Below, piece after piece: positions 50,009-58,248 of a DNA stretch of 64,000 bases. Origin of the DNA: Gemmatales bacterium (GTDB lineage Bacteria > Planctomycetota > Planctomycetia > Gemmatales > Gemmataceae). Made by a program: the position numbers and the translations under genes. Each line of letters begins with the position of its first letter. The first letter of the stretch is position 1. The notes under the pieces were generated by a model. That model was not told the DNA's origin. It searched no databases and saw only the letters and a program-made list of their open reading frames with translations. The stretch spans positions 779,335 to 843,334 of the forward strand of contig BPJP01000002.1 of assembly GCA_026004675.1 (NCBI GenBank), given 5' to 3'.

Positions 50009-51631
50009 TCAGCGTTGAATGGCGATTAGAGCCTGATGGATTTCGTGGCGCACGTGTGGACTTTCATCGGATAATGCCCGCTCGAGTGCGGACAGGGCGT
50101 CGCGTGCTCGTGGGCCGAACGTTCCCAGAAGACGAGCCGCTTCGATTCGCACATCCGGATCAGGATCGTCCAAAGCGGCGACGGCGCATTCCAAAATGCT
50201 GTCGGCTTCAGAAGGGAAACTTTGGAGCGCCTGTAGAGCAGCGGCACGGACGCGAGCCTGCCGTGCCAGCGTCTTTTGGAGCAAAGCCGGCACGGCCTGG
50301 CTGGCTGCCGGTCCCAGATCATGCACCGCAAGGATGGCCGCCAACCTCACCTCGACGGCCGCATCATCGAAGCGCTGAATCAGCGCGGGTGTCGCCTGAT
50401 TGGCCGCTTGCTCTCCCATTTTTCCCAACGTGCGGGCGGCCGACCAACGTACAAAAAGGTCCTGGTCCTCCAAAGCTTTGACCAGCACTTGGACGGCGGG
50501 GATGGCCGCCGGTCCGAAAGTTTCCAAAACACCGACAGCGCGCCGACGAATCCGTACGTCCTTGTCGCAGAGTGCGCAGCCGAGAACCTGCAAAATCGAC
50601 TCGAACCCCGTCCCCAACGGATGATCCGGAGGCTGCAAAAGGCCGGATCGTTGAAGAGTACGTCCCCACTGTAAATGAGTTTGGGCCAATTCTTCGAGCG
50701 TCTGAAGGGCGCGCAGCCGAACCTCAACGCTTTCATCCGTCAGGCTCGGCGACAGTGCATTTCCCAGATTTCGGAGGATCGACAGAAATGGTGCGATCCC
50801 GCTGGGCAACTGGATGATTTCGCCGGCGTCGGTCCTGGCAGGAGGAGCGATCATTCGCACCGCCGCGGCGGCTCGTTCGATCGCAAGCAGGCTAAGTTGC
50901 CTGATGTGCGTTTCCCTGTCTTGAAGGCCCACTTCTGCTGTTTGCGCAACGCTTTGAGCCAGTTGAATGACGTCTTCCGCTCGAACCGGCGATTTGGTCG
51001 CGCTGGCATGAGAGCGAAACCGCCGCCCCTCTGTATCCATCCAGTAAACAAGCACGTCGGCGACGGCGGATCGAACGGCCGGCGAACCGTTCTTCAGAGC
51101 CTTTCGTAATGCCGGAGCCACCGATTGGGGTTCAGGCTGAATGTTTTTGAGAGCGCGGGTGGCGGCGAGTGAAATGTGTTCGGGCCCCGCTGCGATCGAC
51201 GTGGCGAGATCGGAACTGAAGCGCCAGGTCAGGGGCTGAGGGCGCCGGCCATCGCGGACCGTTCGCCCCATGCTGCCTAACATGTCCAAAAGGGCTAACC
51301 TGGTGGCATCATCGCCACGAGCAAGTTGATGGCGAACGTAGGCGACAAAACGGTCAGCGAGAATCGACCTTTGCTGTCGATCGACTGCGGCCAGCCTCTC
51401 GTCGACTCCGTTGTCCAGCCATTCTTCCAGTTCCAACGCTTTTCGCAAGTCGTCGATTTTGTGGAGACTTCCAACGACAGCGCTCAACTCGACCTGGCGA
51501 TGAATGGGCGAGTCGATGTGCGTAGCCAGGATTTGCCGCAGCTGTTCGGTTGGATCGGCGCCATGGGCAGTTACCGGCATAAGCGTCGCTGCCAAAGTCA
51601 GGGAAACGGAAAAGGAGATTCGCAACCGCAC
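50009..51631 (-). CDS. exported HEAT-repeat protein
   Basis: 540 residues from the GTG at 51631, chosen because GGAGG lies six bases upstream; the frame is open to 51676. A signal peptide covers residues 1-26 (ISFSVSLTLAATLMPVTAHG). The rest is a helical solenoid with many HEAT/PBS-lyase-type repeats, for example DKDVRIRRRAVGVLETFGPA, DLFVRWSAARTLGKMGEQ, VEVRLAAILAVHDLGPAASQ and DPDVRIEAARLLGTFGPR. These mediate protein binding; the partner is unknown. It is convergent with the STAS gene. Confidence 0.85.
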   Translation of the reverse strand: MRLRISFSVSLTLAATLMPVTAHGADPTEQLRQILATHIDSPIHRQVELSAVVGSLHKIDDLRKALELEEWLDNGVDERLAAVDRQQRSILADRFVAYVRHQLARGDDATRLALLDMLGSMGRTVRDGRRPQPLTWRFSSDLATSIAAGPEHISLAATRALKNIQPEPQSVAPALRKALKNGSPAVRSAVADVLVYWMDTEGRRFRSHASATKSPVRAEDVIQLAQSVAQTAEVGLQDRETHIRQLSLLAIERAAAAVRMIAPPARTDAGEIIQLPSGIAPFLSILRNLGNALSPSLTDESVEVRLRALQTLEELAQTHLQWGRTLQRSGLLQPPDHPLGTGFESILQVLGCALCDKDVRIRRRAVGVLETFGPAAIPAVQVLVKALEDQDLFVRWSAARTLGKMGEQAANQATPALIQRFDDAAVEVRLAAILAVHDLGPAASQAVPALLQKTLARQARVRAAALQALQSFPSEADSILECAVAALDDPDPDVRIEAARLLGTFGPRARDALSALERALSDESPHVRHEIHQALIAIQR

Positions 51632-51856
51632 GTTTGCCTCCAAACAGTGGGCGCAGGCGGATCCGGGCAAGGGCATAGCCGAAGTCGGCGTGGCATGGAA
51701 GATCAGTTCGATTCTTTTCGAATGGCCTAATTTCTCCAGGTTCGCAAAAAGGTGAGGTTCGAATCATCTGTGAGAAAAAAGCAGATCATTGCCTGCCCAC
51801 TTGTTCGATCGTGGAGAATCGGGGCAAACGATCGAAAGCTCATTTATAATGGGAAC

Positions 51857-52951
51857 ATGGATGGTGAGGGGAAACGAACGCGGTTCGCCTTCTTGAGTCG
51901 TCGTCAATCGGCAGCGGTTCTGGTTCTGACGTTGTTGGCCGTCGGCTGGTCGCTTTTCGTAGCAGCCACGCAACCTACCTTGATCAAAAAGCAACAAGAA
52001 CATCGTCGGACAGGGCAAAGACGGAGCGATGCCGACTTTTACAAGACCATCGTGGAACGAGTGGGTGCCGGTGAGAATTATTATGCCGCATTGGCGGAGG
52101 AGTTTTCCGAATGGGACGAGCCGGCGGCATCCATCTTCAACTGGCGTCTGCCATTATACGCCTGGTTTTTCGGCAAGCTGCCCGACCCGCGTTGGGGACA
52201 GGTGATCCTGGCGATATTGCCACTGACGGCGGTCGTCCTGGCATTCAAAGTGGCAGAGCGCGATTTGGGTGCGCCAGCAACCTTCTTCACTCTTTTCCTG
52301 GCGGGGCCGTTTGCCTGGCTCGCTTTCGAAGGCATCTGTTTGTTCACGGAATTGTGGGCAGGCATCCTCATCACGTTGTCTGTGTTGAGTTATGCGTTGG
52401 ATCGGCCTTGGCCCGGCGTGGGGACAGGGTTGGCGGCATTGTTCGTACGCGAACTGGTGTTGCCCTATTGTCTGTTGTGTCTGGTCTTCGCTTTCGTGGG
52501 GAAGAAGCGTCGTGAAGTCCTCGTCTGGCTCATCGGCTTTGCATGTTTCGCCGCTTTTTACATTTGGCATGCGCATCAGGTCGCCGGGCACAGGGCGGCG
52601 CCAGGCGGATTCCAACCAGGCGGCTGGGTTCGTTTTGGCGGCTGGGCGTTTATCATTGGTACGAGTCGCATGGGCAACATCTTTTTGATCGATCAGCCGA
52701 TGTTGGCGGCAGGTTTGTTACCTTTATCGCTGCTTGGTCTGGTGAGCTGGCCGGGGGTATTAGGCGAACGGGGATCGTTGACGTGCCTGGGCTACATGTC
52801 GGCATTTACGATCGTTGGCCAGCCATATAACGCCTATTGGGGACTGCTGTATTCGCCGCTTTTGGCGTTGGGGCTGGCAGCCGCCCCTTCCGCGATCCGC
52901 GATTTGTTCCATGGTTTGCGCGCCGGCGACAAGAATCCGTCGTCCAGTTGA
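51857..52951 (+). CDS. polytopic membrane protein, glycosyltransferase-like
   Basis: 364 residues from the ATG at 51857 (the earlier open frame is non-coding). About nine hydrophobic helices are visible, the first at SAAVLVLTLLAVGWSLFVA and later ones at VILAILPLTAVVLAF, FFTLFLAGPFAWLAFEG, VWLIGFACFAAFYIWHA and PMLAAGLLPLSLLGLVSWPG. Between helices 1 and 2 an extracytoplasmic loop has DADFYKTIVERVGAGENYY, a DxD/E-containing pattern seen in GT-C glycosyltransferases such as the GT39/GT87 group. The assignment is by topology and loop position only. It is followed by the SpoIIAA-like gene after 133 bp. Confidence 0.65.
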   Translation: MDGEGKRTRFAFLSRRQSAAVLVLTLLAVGWSLFVAATQPTLIKKQQEHRRTGQRRSDADFYKTIVERVGAGENYYAALAEEFSEWDEPAASIFNWRLPLYAWFFGKLPDPRWGQVILAILPLTAVVLAFKVAERDLGAPATFFTLFLAGPFAWLAFEGICLFTELWAGILITLSVLSYALDRPWPGVGTGLAALFVRELVLPYCLLCLVFAFVGKKRREVLVWLIGFACFAAFYIWHAHQVAGHRAAPGGFQPGGWVRFGGWAFIIGTSRMGNIFLIDQPMLAAGLLPLSLLGLVSWPGVLGERGSLTCLGYMSAFTIVGQPYNAYWGLLYSPLLALGLAAAPSAIRDLFHGLRAGDKNPSSS

Positions 52952-52982
52952 AGGCCAATGACGGTTCTGTTCCCGCTAATTA

Positions 52983-53022
52983 TGCAACCAGTCAAGCGTG
53001 TCAAAACGAAGTCATGGTTGCA
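52983..53022. other. 8-bp stem-loop between membrane-protein and SpoIIAA-like genes
   Basis: TGCAACCA at 52983-52990 and TGGTTGCA at 53015-53022 are perfect inverted copies with a 24-nt loop. There is no following T run. It may be a weak terminator or an mRNA structure. Confidence 0.35.
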
Positions 53023-53084
53023 GAGTCTGCCGCTTGCCTCTACTGTAGGGGCAATCTCTCATTCTGGTTTCAGGAGAATGCATC

Positions 53085-53447
53085 ATGATCGAAGTGCTCG
53101 ACCGTAGTTCCGACAAAGTGCTCGGCTTGAAAATCAGCGGCAAATTGCTTCACGCCGACTACGAGAAGTTCATTCCCATGTTGGAAAAAATGATCGAACA
53201 ACATGGCAAATTCCGGTGCCTGTGCGTCATGCACGATTGCCACGGCATCGAGCTCCGAGCCATTTGGGACGAACTCAAGTTTGACATCAAACACTGCGGC
53301 AAGATCGAGAAGTGTGCCATCGTCGGCCACGGTACGCTGGAAAAATGGATGACGAATCTGTGCAATTGGGTGTTCCCCAAGGCACAATTTAAATTCTTCG
53401 AGGAAAGCGACGAAGAAAAAGCATGGGAGTGGATCGAAGCCGACTAA
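53085..53447 (+). CDS. SpoIIAA-like protein
   Basis: 120 residues. ATG 53085 is preceded by AGGAGAATGCATC. The sequence fits the SpoIIAA-like family (PF11964): DKVLGLKISGKLLHADYEKF, PMLEKMIEQHGKFRCLCVMHD, WDELKFDIKHCGKIEKCAIVG and a final FFEESDEEKAWEWIE. This family has a STAS-like fold and no proven role; some members bind lipids. It is followed 25 bp later by a polytopic glycosyltransferase-like gene, so it could be co-transcribed. Confidence 0.88.
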   Translation: MIEVLDRSSDKVLGLKISGKLLHADYEKFIPMLEKMIEQHGKFRCLCVMHDCHGIELRAIWDELKFDIKHCGKIEKCAIVGHGTLEKWMTNLCNWVFPKAQFKFFEESDEEKAWEWIEAD

Positions 53448-53472
53448 TCGCTAGCAGCTTCCGGGAAATCCG

Positions 53473-54816
53473 ATGACGGATCGGCACCACTTCGGCATAT
53501 TCGAGTATCTCGTATTCGTTGGCGTCTTGTCCGCAGCGCTGGCGGTGCGCATCTGGTATGTTTGCGCGTGTGCCGATTATGGCCGATCATCTGGACCGAT
53601 CATCGTTCAGCTCGAACGGCCCGAACTCGTCGAATACGCCAGGAATCTCAGTGCCGGCCGGGGTTACGGCCTCGAGGAAGGGGGCGAATTCGTACCGAAA
53701 GCGCATCCGGCACCGCTGTATGCCTATCTTTTGTCGGCCATTTATGACTATTCCGATTCCGCCAGTGCTGTCAGGCAGAGGGTGCGTTGGCTGCAATGTG
53801 GACTGGGAGGAATGACGGCTGGGTTCCTTTTCCTTTTCGCCCGGCTCATCTTTCGCAGTCTGTGGGCGGCCGGATGTGCCGGTTTCCTGGCCGGCTTTTA
53901 TCCGTTCTGGATCGCCAACACCACTGCCATCGATGACGGCGCACTGTGCTGTTTTCTCTTGTCGGCAGCCTGTTACTTGGGTGTGCGCAGCAGTCTCTTT
54001 CAAGGCAGCCTTTCCGGACTGTTATTCGGTTCGAGTCTGGCGGCACTCGCCTTGACCCGGGCGGCTCTTTTACCTTTCGCCTTCGTCGGTTTGGTCTGGT
54101 ATCTGGCCCGGTGCCAGAGTCAAGGACGAGGGGGGCGGCTGGCTCTCGCCGCCGTTGTCGGTTTCGCTGCTGCCCTAGCCCCGTGGACGATCCGTAATTA
54201 TCAGGTGTTTCGAGATGTGTACCCGGTTGTGGATACGACCTACTTCCACCTTTGGATGGGGAACAATCCGCAAGCCGACGGCGGTCCGCTAAACGTCAAG
54301 CCAGAGCGACTCGACCTCAACGAAAGACAACAGGCACAACAGGTTTTCAACGAGGTTTGGTCGCATCCTTCGAAAACGCTGAGTCGGCGTTTGTCAGCGG
54401 GACTTTACTTTCTTCTCACCGTCGATTGGTTTCGCGACGAAGAGCAGCCCACGTCTGAAGACTCTGCCCCTTTGCTGTGGCGAGAGGTTGCGAAATCGGA
54501 ATGGGCGAGCATCAACCCGCCAGCATGGTTCGACCGCTACCACCGCACGATTTTGTTTCTGAGTCTGTTTTTCGTGTATCTTTTCGGATTCGTTGGCTGG
54601 CGTTTGAGCTATCGCCGACGACAAGACTCGGGGCTATTGGTGGCGGCGACATTTTTGCTTCCTTTGCCCTATCTGGTCGGTCACGCCGAAATGCTGAATG
54701 GCCCAAGATTGCCGTTCGACGCTTTATGGATTTGCTACGCCTCGTTTGCTTTGGCGTGCGGATTGGGCAGAATCCCGAACAAAACGCCTGCCGACAATCC
54801 TTCGCCAAACCGGTAA
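53473..54816 (+). CDS. GT39/ArnT-like polytopic glycosyltransferase
   Basis: 447 residues with about 9-10 membrane helices (LVFVGVLSAALAVRIWYVC first). The first periplasmic loop has NLSAGRGYGLEEGGEF, and APLYAYLLSAIYDY follows, as in PMT/ArnT-type GT-C enzymes. Further helices include LFLFARLIFRSLWAAGCAGF and VVGFAAALAPWTIRNYQVFR. A periplasmic segment (SHPSKTLSRRL) precedes the C-terminal helices. Such enzymes use polyprenyl-phosphate sugars to glycosylate lipid or protein. The upstream gene at 51857 may be a related enzyme. Substrate unknown. Confidence 0.8.
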   Translation: MTDRHHFGIFEYLVFVGVLSAALAVRIWYVCACADYGRSSGPIIVQLERPELVEYARNLSAGRGYGLEEGGEFVPKAHPAPLYAYLLSAIYDYSDSASAVRQRVRWLQCGLGGMTAGFLFLFARLIFRSLWAAGCAGFLAGFYPFWIANTTAIDDGALCCFLLSAACYLGVRSSLFQGSLSGLLFGSSLAALALTRAALLPFAFVGLVWYLARCQSQGRGGRLALAAVVGFAAALAPWTIRNYQVFRDVYPVVDTTYFHLWMGNNPQADGGPLNVKPERLDLNERQQAQQVFNEVWSHPSKTLSRRLSAGLYFLLTVDWFRDEEQPTSEDSAPLLWREVAKSEWASINPPAWFDRYHRTILFLSLFFVYLFGFVGWRLSYRRRQDSGLLVAATFLLPLPYLVGHAEMLNGPRLPFDALWICYASFALACGLGRIPNKTPADNPSPNR

Positions 54817-54971
54817 CGCCATCCGGTCGCGTCGCTCGACAGCTGGCAAACGCTTTCGCCGTTCGTAGGGTGCACAGCGCCAAAAAAATTTGGCAGAAAG
54901 TTGTAAGTAAAGCGACCTCTGGAGGAAGATAAGAGTACGGCACGATACCGACACGACGTGGAGACTTCTGG

Positions 54972-56369
54972 ATGGCAGAAGGTCAGTTCAAAAAAGTGGT
55001 GCGGCGGCTGAGGCGGCTGGCAGCGGGGCACGCGCCGTCGGAGTCGTCGGATGGCCACCTCTTGGAGCGGTTTGTTCGGGGTGAAACCAGTGCCTTTGAG
55101 CAGATCATGCACCGTCACGGCCCCATGGTGTGGAGCGTTTGCCGGCGCATTCTCGACGATGTGCACGCCGCCGAAGATGCCCTGCAGGCCACTTTCATGG
55201 CATTGATCCGTCAAGCGCCATCCTTGGAGACTCGTCAATCGCTGGGAGGTTGGCTGCACCGAGTCGCTTACCGTGTGGCGACCAAGGCCCGCGTGCAGGC
55301 AGCCCGGCGTCAGACCCGTGAACGACACTGGCAGGAGCAGTCCATGACGAGCAGCGATCCGCAACCAAACTGGTCCGATCTGCGCCCGGTACTTGATGAA
55401 GAACTGGATCGGTTGCCTGAAAAGTACCGTCTGCCGGTGGTCCTGTGTTATCTCGAGGGAAAGACGAACGACCAGGCGGCAGAGCAGTTGGGTTGGCCCC
55501 TGGGTACCGTTGCGGGAAGGTTGGCTCGCGCCCGGGACTTGTTGCGAAACCGGCTGGCCCGACGAGGTGTGGCCCTGACCTCAACCGCACTCTTGTCGCT
55601 TTTGGGAGAAAACGCCCACGCCGCTCTGCCCGGTCCTCTTGCTGAGCGAACCTGTGCTCTTGCCGCTCAGGTCGCCGCTGGCGGGTCGCTTCCCCCCTCT
55701 ATCGCAGCGCTCACCGAGGCAGCACTTCGTGTTATCAAGATCGCCACGCTACAAAAACTGGTAGCCTGTGCTGTTGCTTTCATGATGGTGGCGACAGTCG
55801 GCATCATGAGCATCCACAATTCGGAAGCGGACGCCATCGCCCCTGATTCGGGAAACGCTCGCAGCACGTCTCAGGCAGCCAGCGCGTTGAAGTTGTTCGT
55901 CGAAGCGAGTGATCCCGGCCGCCCCCTTCATCCTGTTCGCGACGATTGGCAATTCGGCGACAGACTGCCCACACCGGTCACCCTCAAGTTGACTTTCACC
56001 AACACGGGTAGCCAACCCATCAAGCTGGACCATTATGATCTGCTACTTCGGTGCCTTGATGTCAAAATCACAGGCCCTGATGAACAAAGCGTGCGAACGA
56101 TCCGCATGCGGGACAAAACGTTTACGCCGCCTTTGACACTTCCCCGGCCGGAAGTGTATCCGACACTGCAACCGGGCCAATCGATTTCCAGAACCGTGGC
56201 ATTTCCAGGCAGATTCGGGTCGTCCATGCACGTCTTGACGAAGTCCGGGAAGTACAAAGTGCGGTTCTTGTATATCAGCGACGGATCGGCTCAAAACGAA
56301 TTCTCGAAGGGGTGTTGGCAGGGGCAGGTCGAAAGCAACGAAATCACATTGACGGCAATCGAAAACTGA
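54972..56369 (+). CDS. large ECF-type sigma factor with a membrane anchor and C-terminal extracytoplasmic domain
   Basis: 465 residues, more than twice the usual ECF size. Region 2 is at about residues 29-105 (DDVHAAEDALQATFMALIRQ, LGGWLHRVAYRVATK). Region 4 is at about 140-197 (LDRLPEKYRLPVVLCYLEGKTNDQAAEQLGWPLGTVAGRL). A single membrane helix lies at 260-280 (KLVACAVAFMMVATVGIM). The C-terminal 170 residues contain a strand-rich domain beginning LFVEASDPGRPLHPV. Planctomycetes have many such sigma factors in which the sensor is fused to the sigma module. The stimulus is unknown. The prenyltransferase-fold gene starts 19 bp downstream. Confidence 0.87.
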   Translation: MAEGQFKKVVRRLRRLAAGHAPSESSDGHLLERFVRGETSAFEQIMHRHGPMVWSVCRRILDDVHAAEDALQATFMALIRQAPSLETRQSLGGWLHRVAYRVATKARVQAARRQTRERHWQEQSMTSSDPQPNWSDLRPVLDEELDRLPEKYRLPVVLCYLEGKTNDQAAEQLGWPLGTVAGRLARARDLLRNRLARRGVALTSTALLSLLGENAHAALPGPLAERTCALAAQVAAGGSLPPSIAALTEAALRVIKIATLQKLVACAVAFMMVATVGIMSIHNSEADAIAPDSGNARSTSQAASALKLFVEASDPGRPLHPVRDDWQFGDRLPTPVTLKLTFTNTGSQPIKLDHYDLLLRCLDVKITGPDEQSVRTIRMRDKTFTPPLTLPRPEVYPTLQPGQSISRTVAFPGRFGSSMHVLTKSGKYKVRFLYISDGSAQNEFSKGCWQGQVESNEITLTAIEN

Positions 56370-56388
56370 TGTCCTTGACGGGTGCGAA

Positions 56389-58131
56389 ATGAACACGAAA
56401 GCCATTCGCTGTGCTGAATGCCGTTTCGCCTTCAAACCAGAAGATGTGGTCTCCGTGAAGGAAATCTCGTGCCCGATTTGCGGCACTGCCGTGCCCACAT
56501 CGCAAAAAACCTCATCTCGTCCAGTGGCAGAGACGAAGCCTGCCAGCAAACAGCTGGTCGTGCCTTCTGCGAAGAAGCGGCCTCGTGTTGAACCGCTGCC
56601 GCCGCCGCCGAAACCAGACGAAGCCTGTATCCAACGGACAACATTCAACCATGGGCTTTTCCTGATCTTCGGCGGGTTGGCTTTGTTGCTGCTGAGCGGT
56701 GTCGGACTGGCTGCATTCGTTTGGTCCTCAGCGCAACCACGATCGCTGGCCAATGCTGATGTCAGGCAAGATGACGCGGCTGCGCCGCCGATTTCCGCGT
56801 CCACGATGACCCCGGCAACGTTGACTGTTCCGCCCCAAAACACCCAGCAACAAACGAACGCGTCGAACGACCGCCCGGTGACACCAGCGGCTTTGACGCC
56901 TCCACGACATCAGCCGCCACCCGCACCCAACCCGATTCGCCCTTCCCAGCCTCCGCAGCAAAAAAAGCGAATCGCTCCGGAACTGGATAAACGCGTTCAT
57001 GCCGCCATCGATAAGGGGGTGCGTTTTCTCAGGCAGGCGGCTGAGACCGACAAATACACGCGCGAAATGGCTCTCGTCGGCTGGACATTGCTGGAATGCG
57101 GCGTTCCCGCCAACGATCCTCTGATTCAGAGAATCACCCAGGTTTTGCGTTCGGCTGCCCCAGGCGAAGTGCGAACGTATGAGAGTTCCCTGATGATTCT
57201 GTTTTTCGACCGCCTGGGTGATGATCGCGATCAGAACTTGATTCGCAAACTGGCTCTTCGGCTAGTCTGCGGACAGCTGCCCACCGGGGACTGGTCTTAT
57301 GCAAACCACACCCAGCTCACTCGGTCGCATGAAGAAGTTTTGATCGAGTATCTGAAATCGGTTACCTATGTGCCACGGAACGAAGCTCCGAAGCAGAAAG
57401 TAGCTTTGCCTCCCGAGTTGAACCACATCGCCGTGCTGCAGGTCCGTGAAAAAGGCCCGCAAGGCGACATGATCATGCGCAATGTATTCGGACCAGGTGG
57501 GATCATCATCGTGGGCAATGGCAGCAAAGTCTATATAAGCGACAACTCCAACACTCAGTTCGCTCTGCTGGGCCTTTGGGTGGCCTATCGCCGCGGAATC
57601 CCGTTACAACCTGTTCTCGCCCTGGCCGGCAAGTTCTTTCGCTCGACACAGCATCAAAACGGAAGCTGGGGCTATCGTGCGAACTTGCCCCAGGTACGCG
57701 TCGATTCGATGACTTGTGCAGGCCTCTTCGGTCTTGCCGTCGATCAATCGGTCCAAGGACCGGCGGAAAAGAGGCAGCAACAGAAAGACGAAGCCATCGA
57801 GAAAGCCTTTCAGTTTATCAGCAAAAGGATCGGCCAGGCTCCGCCACGTGGCAAACTTGTCGGCGCCAGCACCTGGGGAGATCTCTACTACCTCTGGTCG
57901 CTGGAACGCGTTGCCATGATTTACGATCTTGACACGATCGGCGGCAAGGACTGGTACACGTGGGCAGCGAACATTCTTCTCGACGCTCAATATCCGGATG
58001 GGTACTGGAAGGATGCCTTCGGACCGATCATCGACACATGTTTTGCTCTGCTCGTTCTCAAACGCGTCAACGTCGCTGAAGATCTTACGACAAATCTAAA
58101 AACAATCATCGATATCAAGGGTTCCCGTTAA
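56389..58131 (+). CDS. membrane protein with zinc-ribbon-like N-terminus and terpenoid cyclase/prenyltransferase-fold domain
   Basis: 580 residues. Residues 8-31 hold two Cys pairs (CAEC and CPIC) as in a zinc ribbon. A membrane helix lies at about 88-110 (GLFLIFGGLALLLLSGVGLAAFVW), then a Pro-rich linker to about 190. The C-terminal 380 residues resemble the alpha/alpha toroid of squalene-hopene cyclase and prenyltransferase beta subunits: IDKGVRFLRQAAETDKYTRE, NTQFALLGLWVAYRRG, TQHQNGSWGYR and AQYPDGYWKDAFGPIIDTCF. No DXDD cyclase motif is visible, so catalysis is doubtful. Fused zinc-ribbon and toroid proteins are common in planctomycetes. It follows the large sigma factor by 19 bp. Confidence 0.82.
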   Translation: MNTKAIRCAECRFAFKPEDVVSVKEISCPICGTAVPTSQKTSSRPVAETKPASKQLVVPSAKKRPRVEPLPPPPKPDEACIQRTTFNHGLFLIFGGLALLLLSGVGLAAFVWSSAQPRSLANADVRQDDAAAPPISASTMTPATLTVPPQNTQQQTNASNDRPVTPAALTPPRHQPPPAPNPIRPSQPPQQKKRIAPELDKRVHAAIDKGVRFLRQAAETDKYTREMALVGWTLLECGVPANDPLIQRITQVLRSAAPGEVRTYESSLMILFFDRLGDDRDQNLIRKLALRLVCGQLPTGDWSYANHTQLTRSHEEVLIEYLKSVTYVPRNEAPKQKVALPPELNHIAVLQVREKGPQGDMIMRNVFGPGGIIIVGNGSKVYISDNSNTQFALLGLWVAYRRGIPLQPVLALAGKFFRSTQHQNGSWGYRANLPQVRVDSMTCAGLFGLAVDQSVQGPAEKRQQQKDEAIEKAFQFISKRIGQAPPRGKLVGASTWGDLYYLWSLERVAMIYDLDTIGGKDWYTWAANILLDAQYPDGYWKDAFGPIIDTCFALLVLKRVNVAEDLTTNLKTIIDIKGSR

Positions 58132-58152
58132 GCGGTTGCACGAGCGACGGAA

Positions 58153-58181
58153 AATTTTTCGAAAATTCCGTAAGCAAACGC
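58153..58181. repeat. AATTTTTCGAAAATT element, copy 2, joined to a CCGTAAGCAAACGC motif
   Basis: The 15-bp AATTTTTCGAAAATT at 58153-58167 is identical to 31903-31917 and is directly followed by CCGTAAGCAAACGC at 58168-58181. That motif differs at two positions from CCGTCAGCAAACGG. The pair lies 22 bp after the stop of the terpenoid-cyclase-fold gene and could be part of its 3' end. Confidence 0.4.
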
Positions 58182-58248
58182 CCCCTCACGGGAAGTCTAT
58201 AGATGACGTGGTTGGAACATATCAGCATTTGTGGGAAAGGAGCACTTT

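Noticed and set aside
51740..51775. GTTCGAATC, a tRNA T-loop-like sequence
   Set aside because: The flanking bases do not form a 5-bp T stem and no acceptor or anticodon arm is present.
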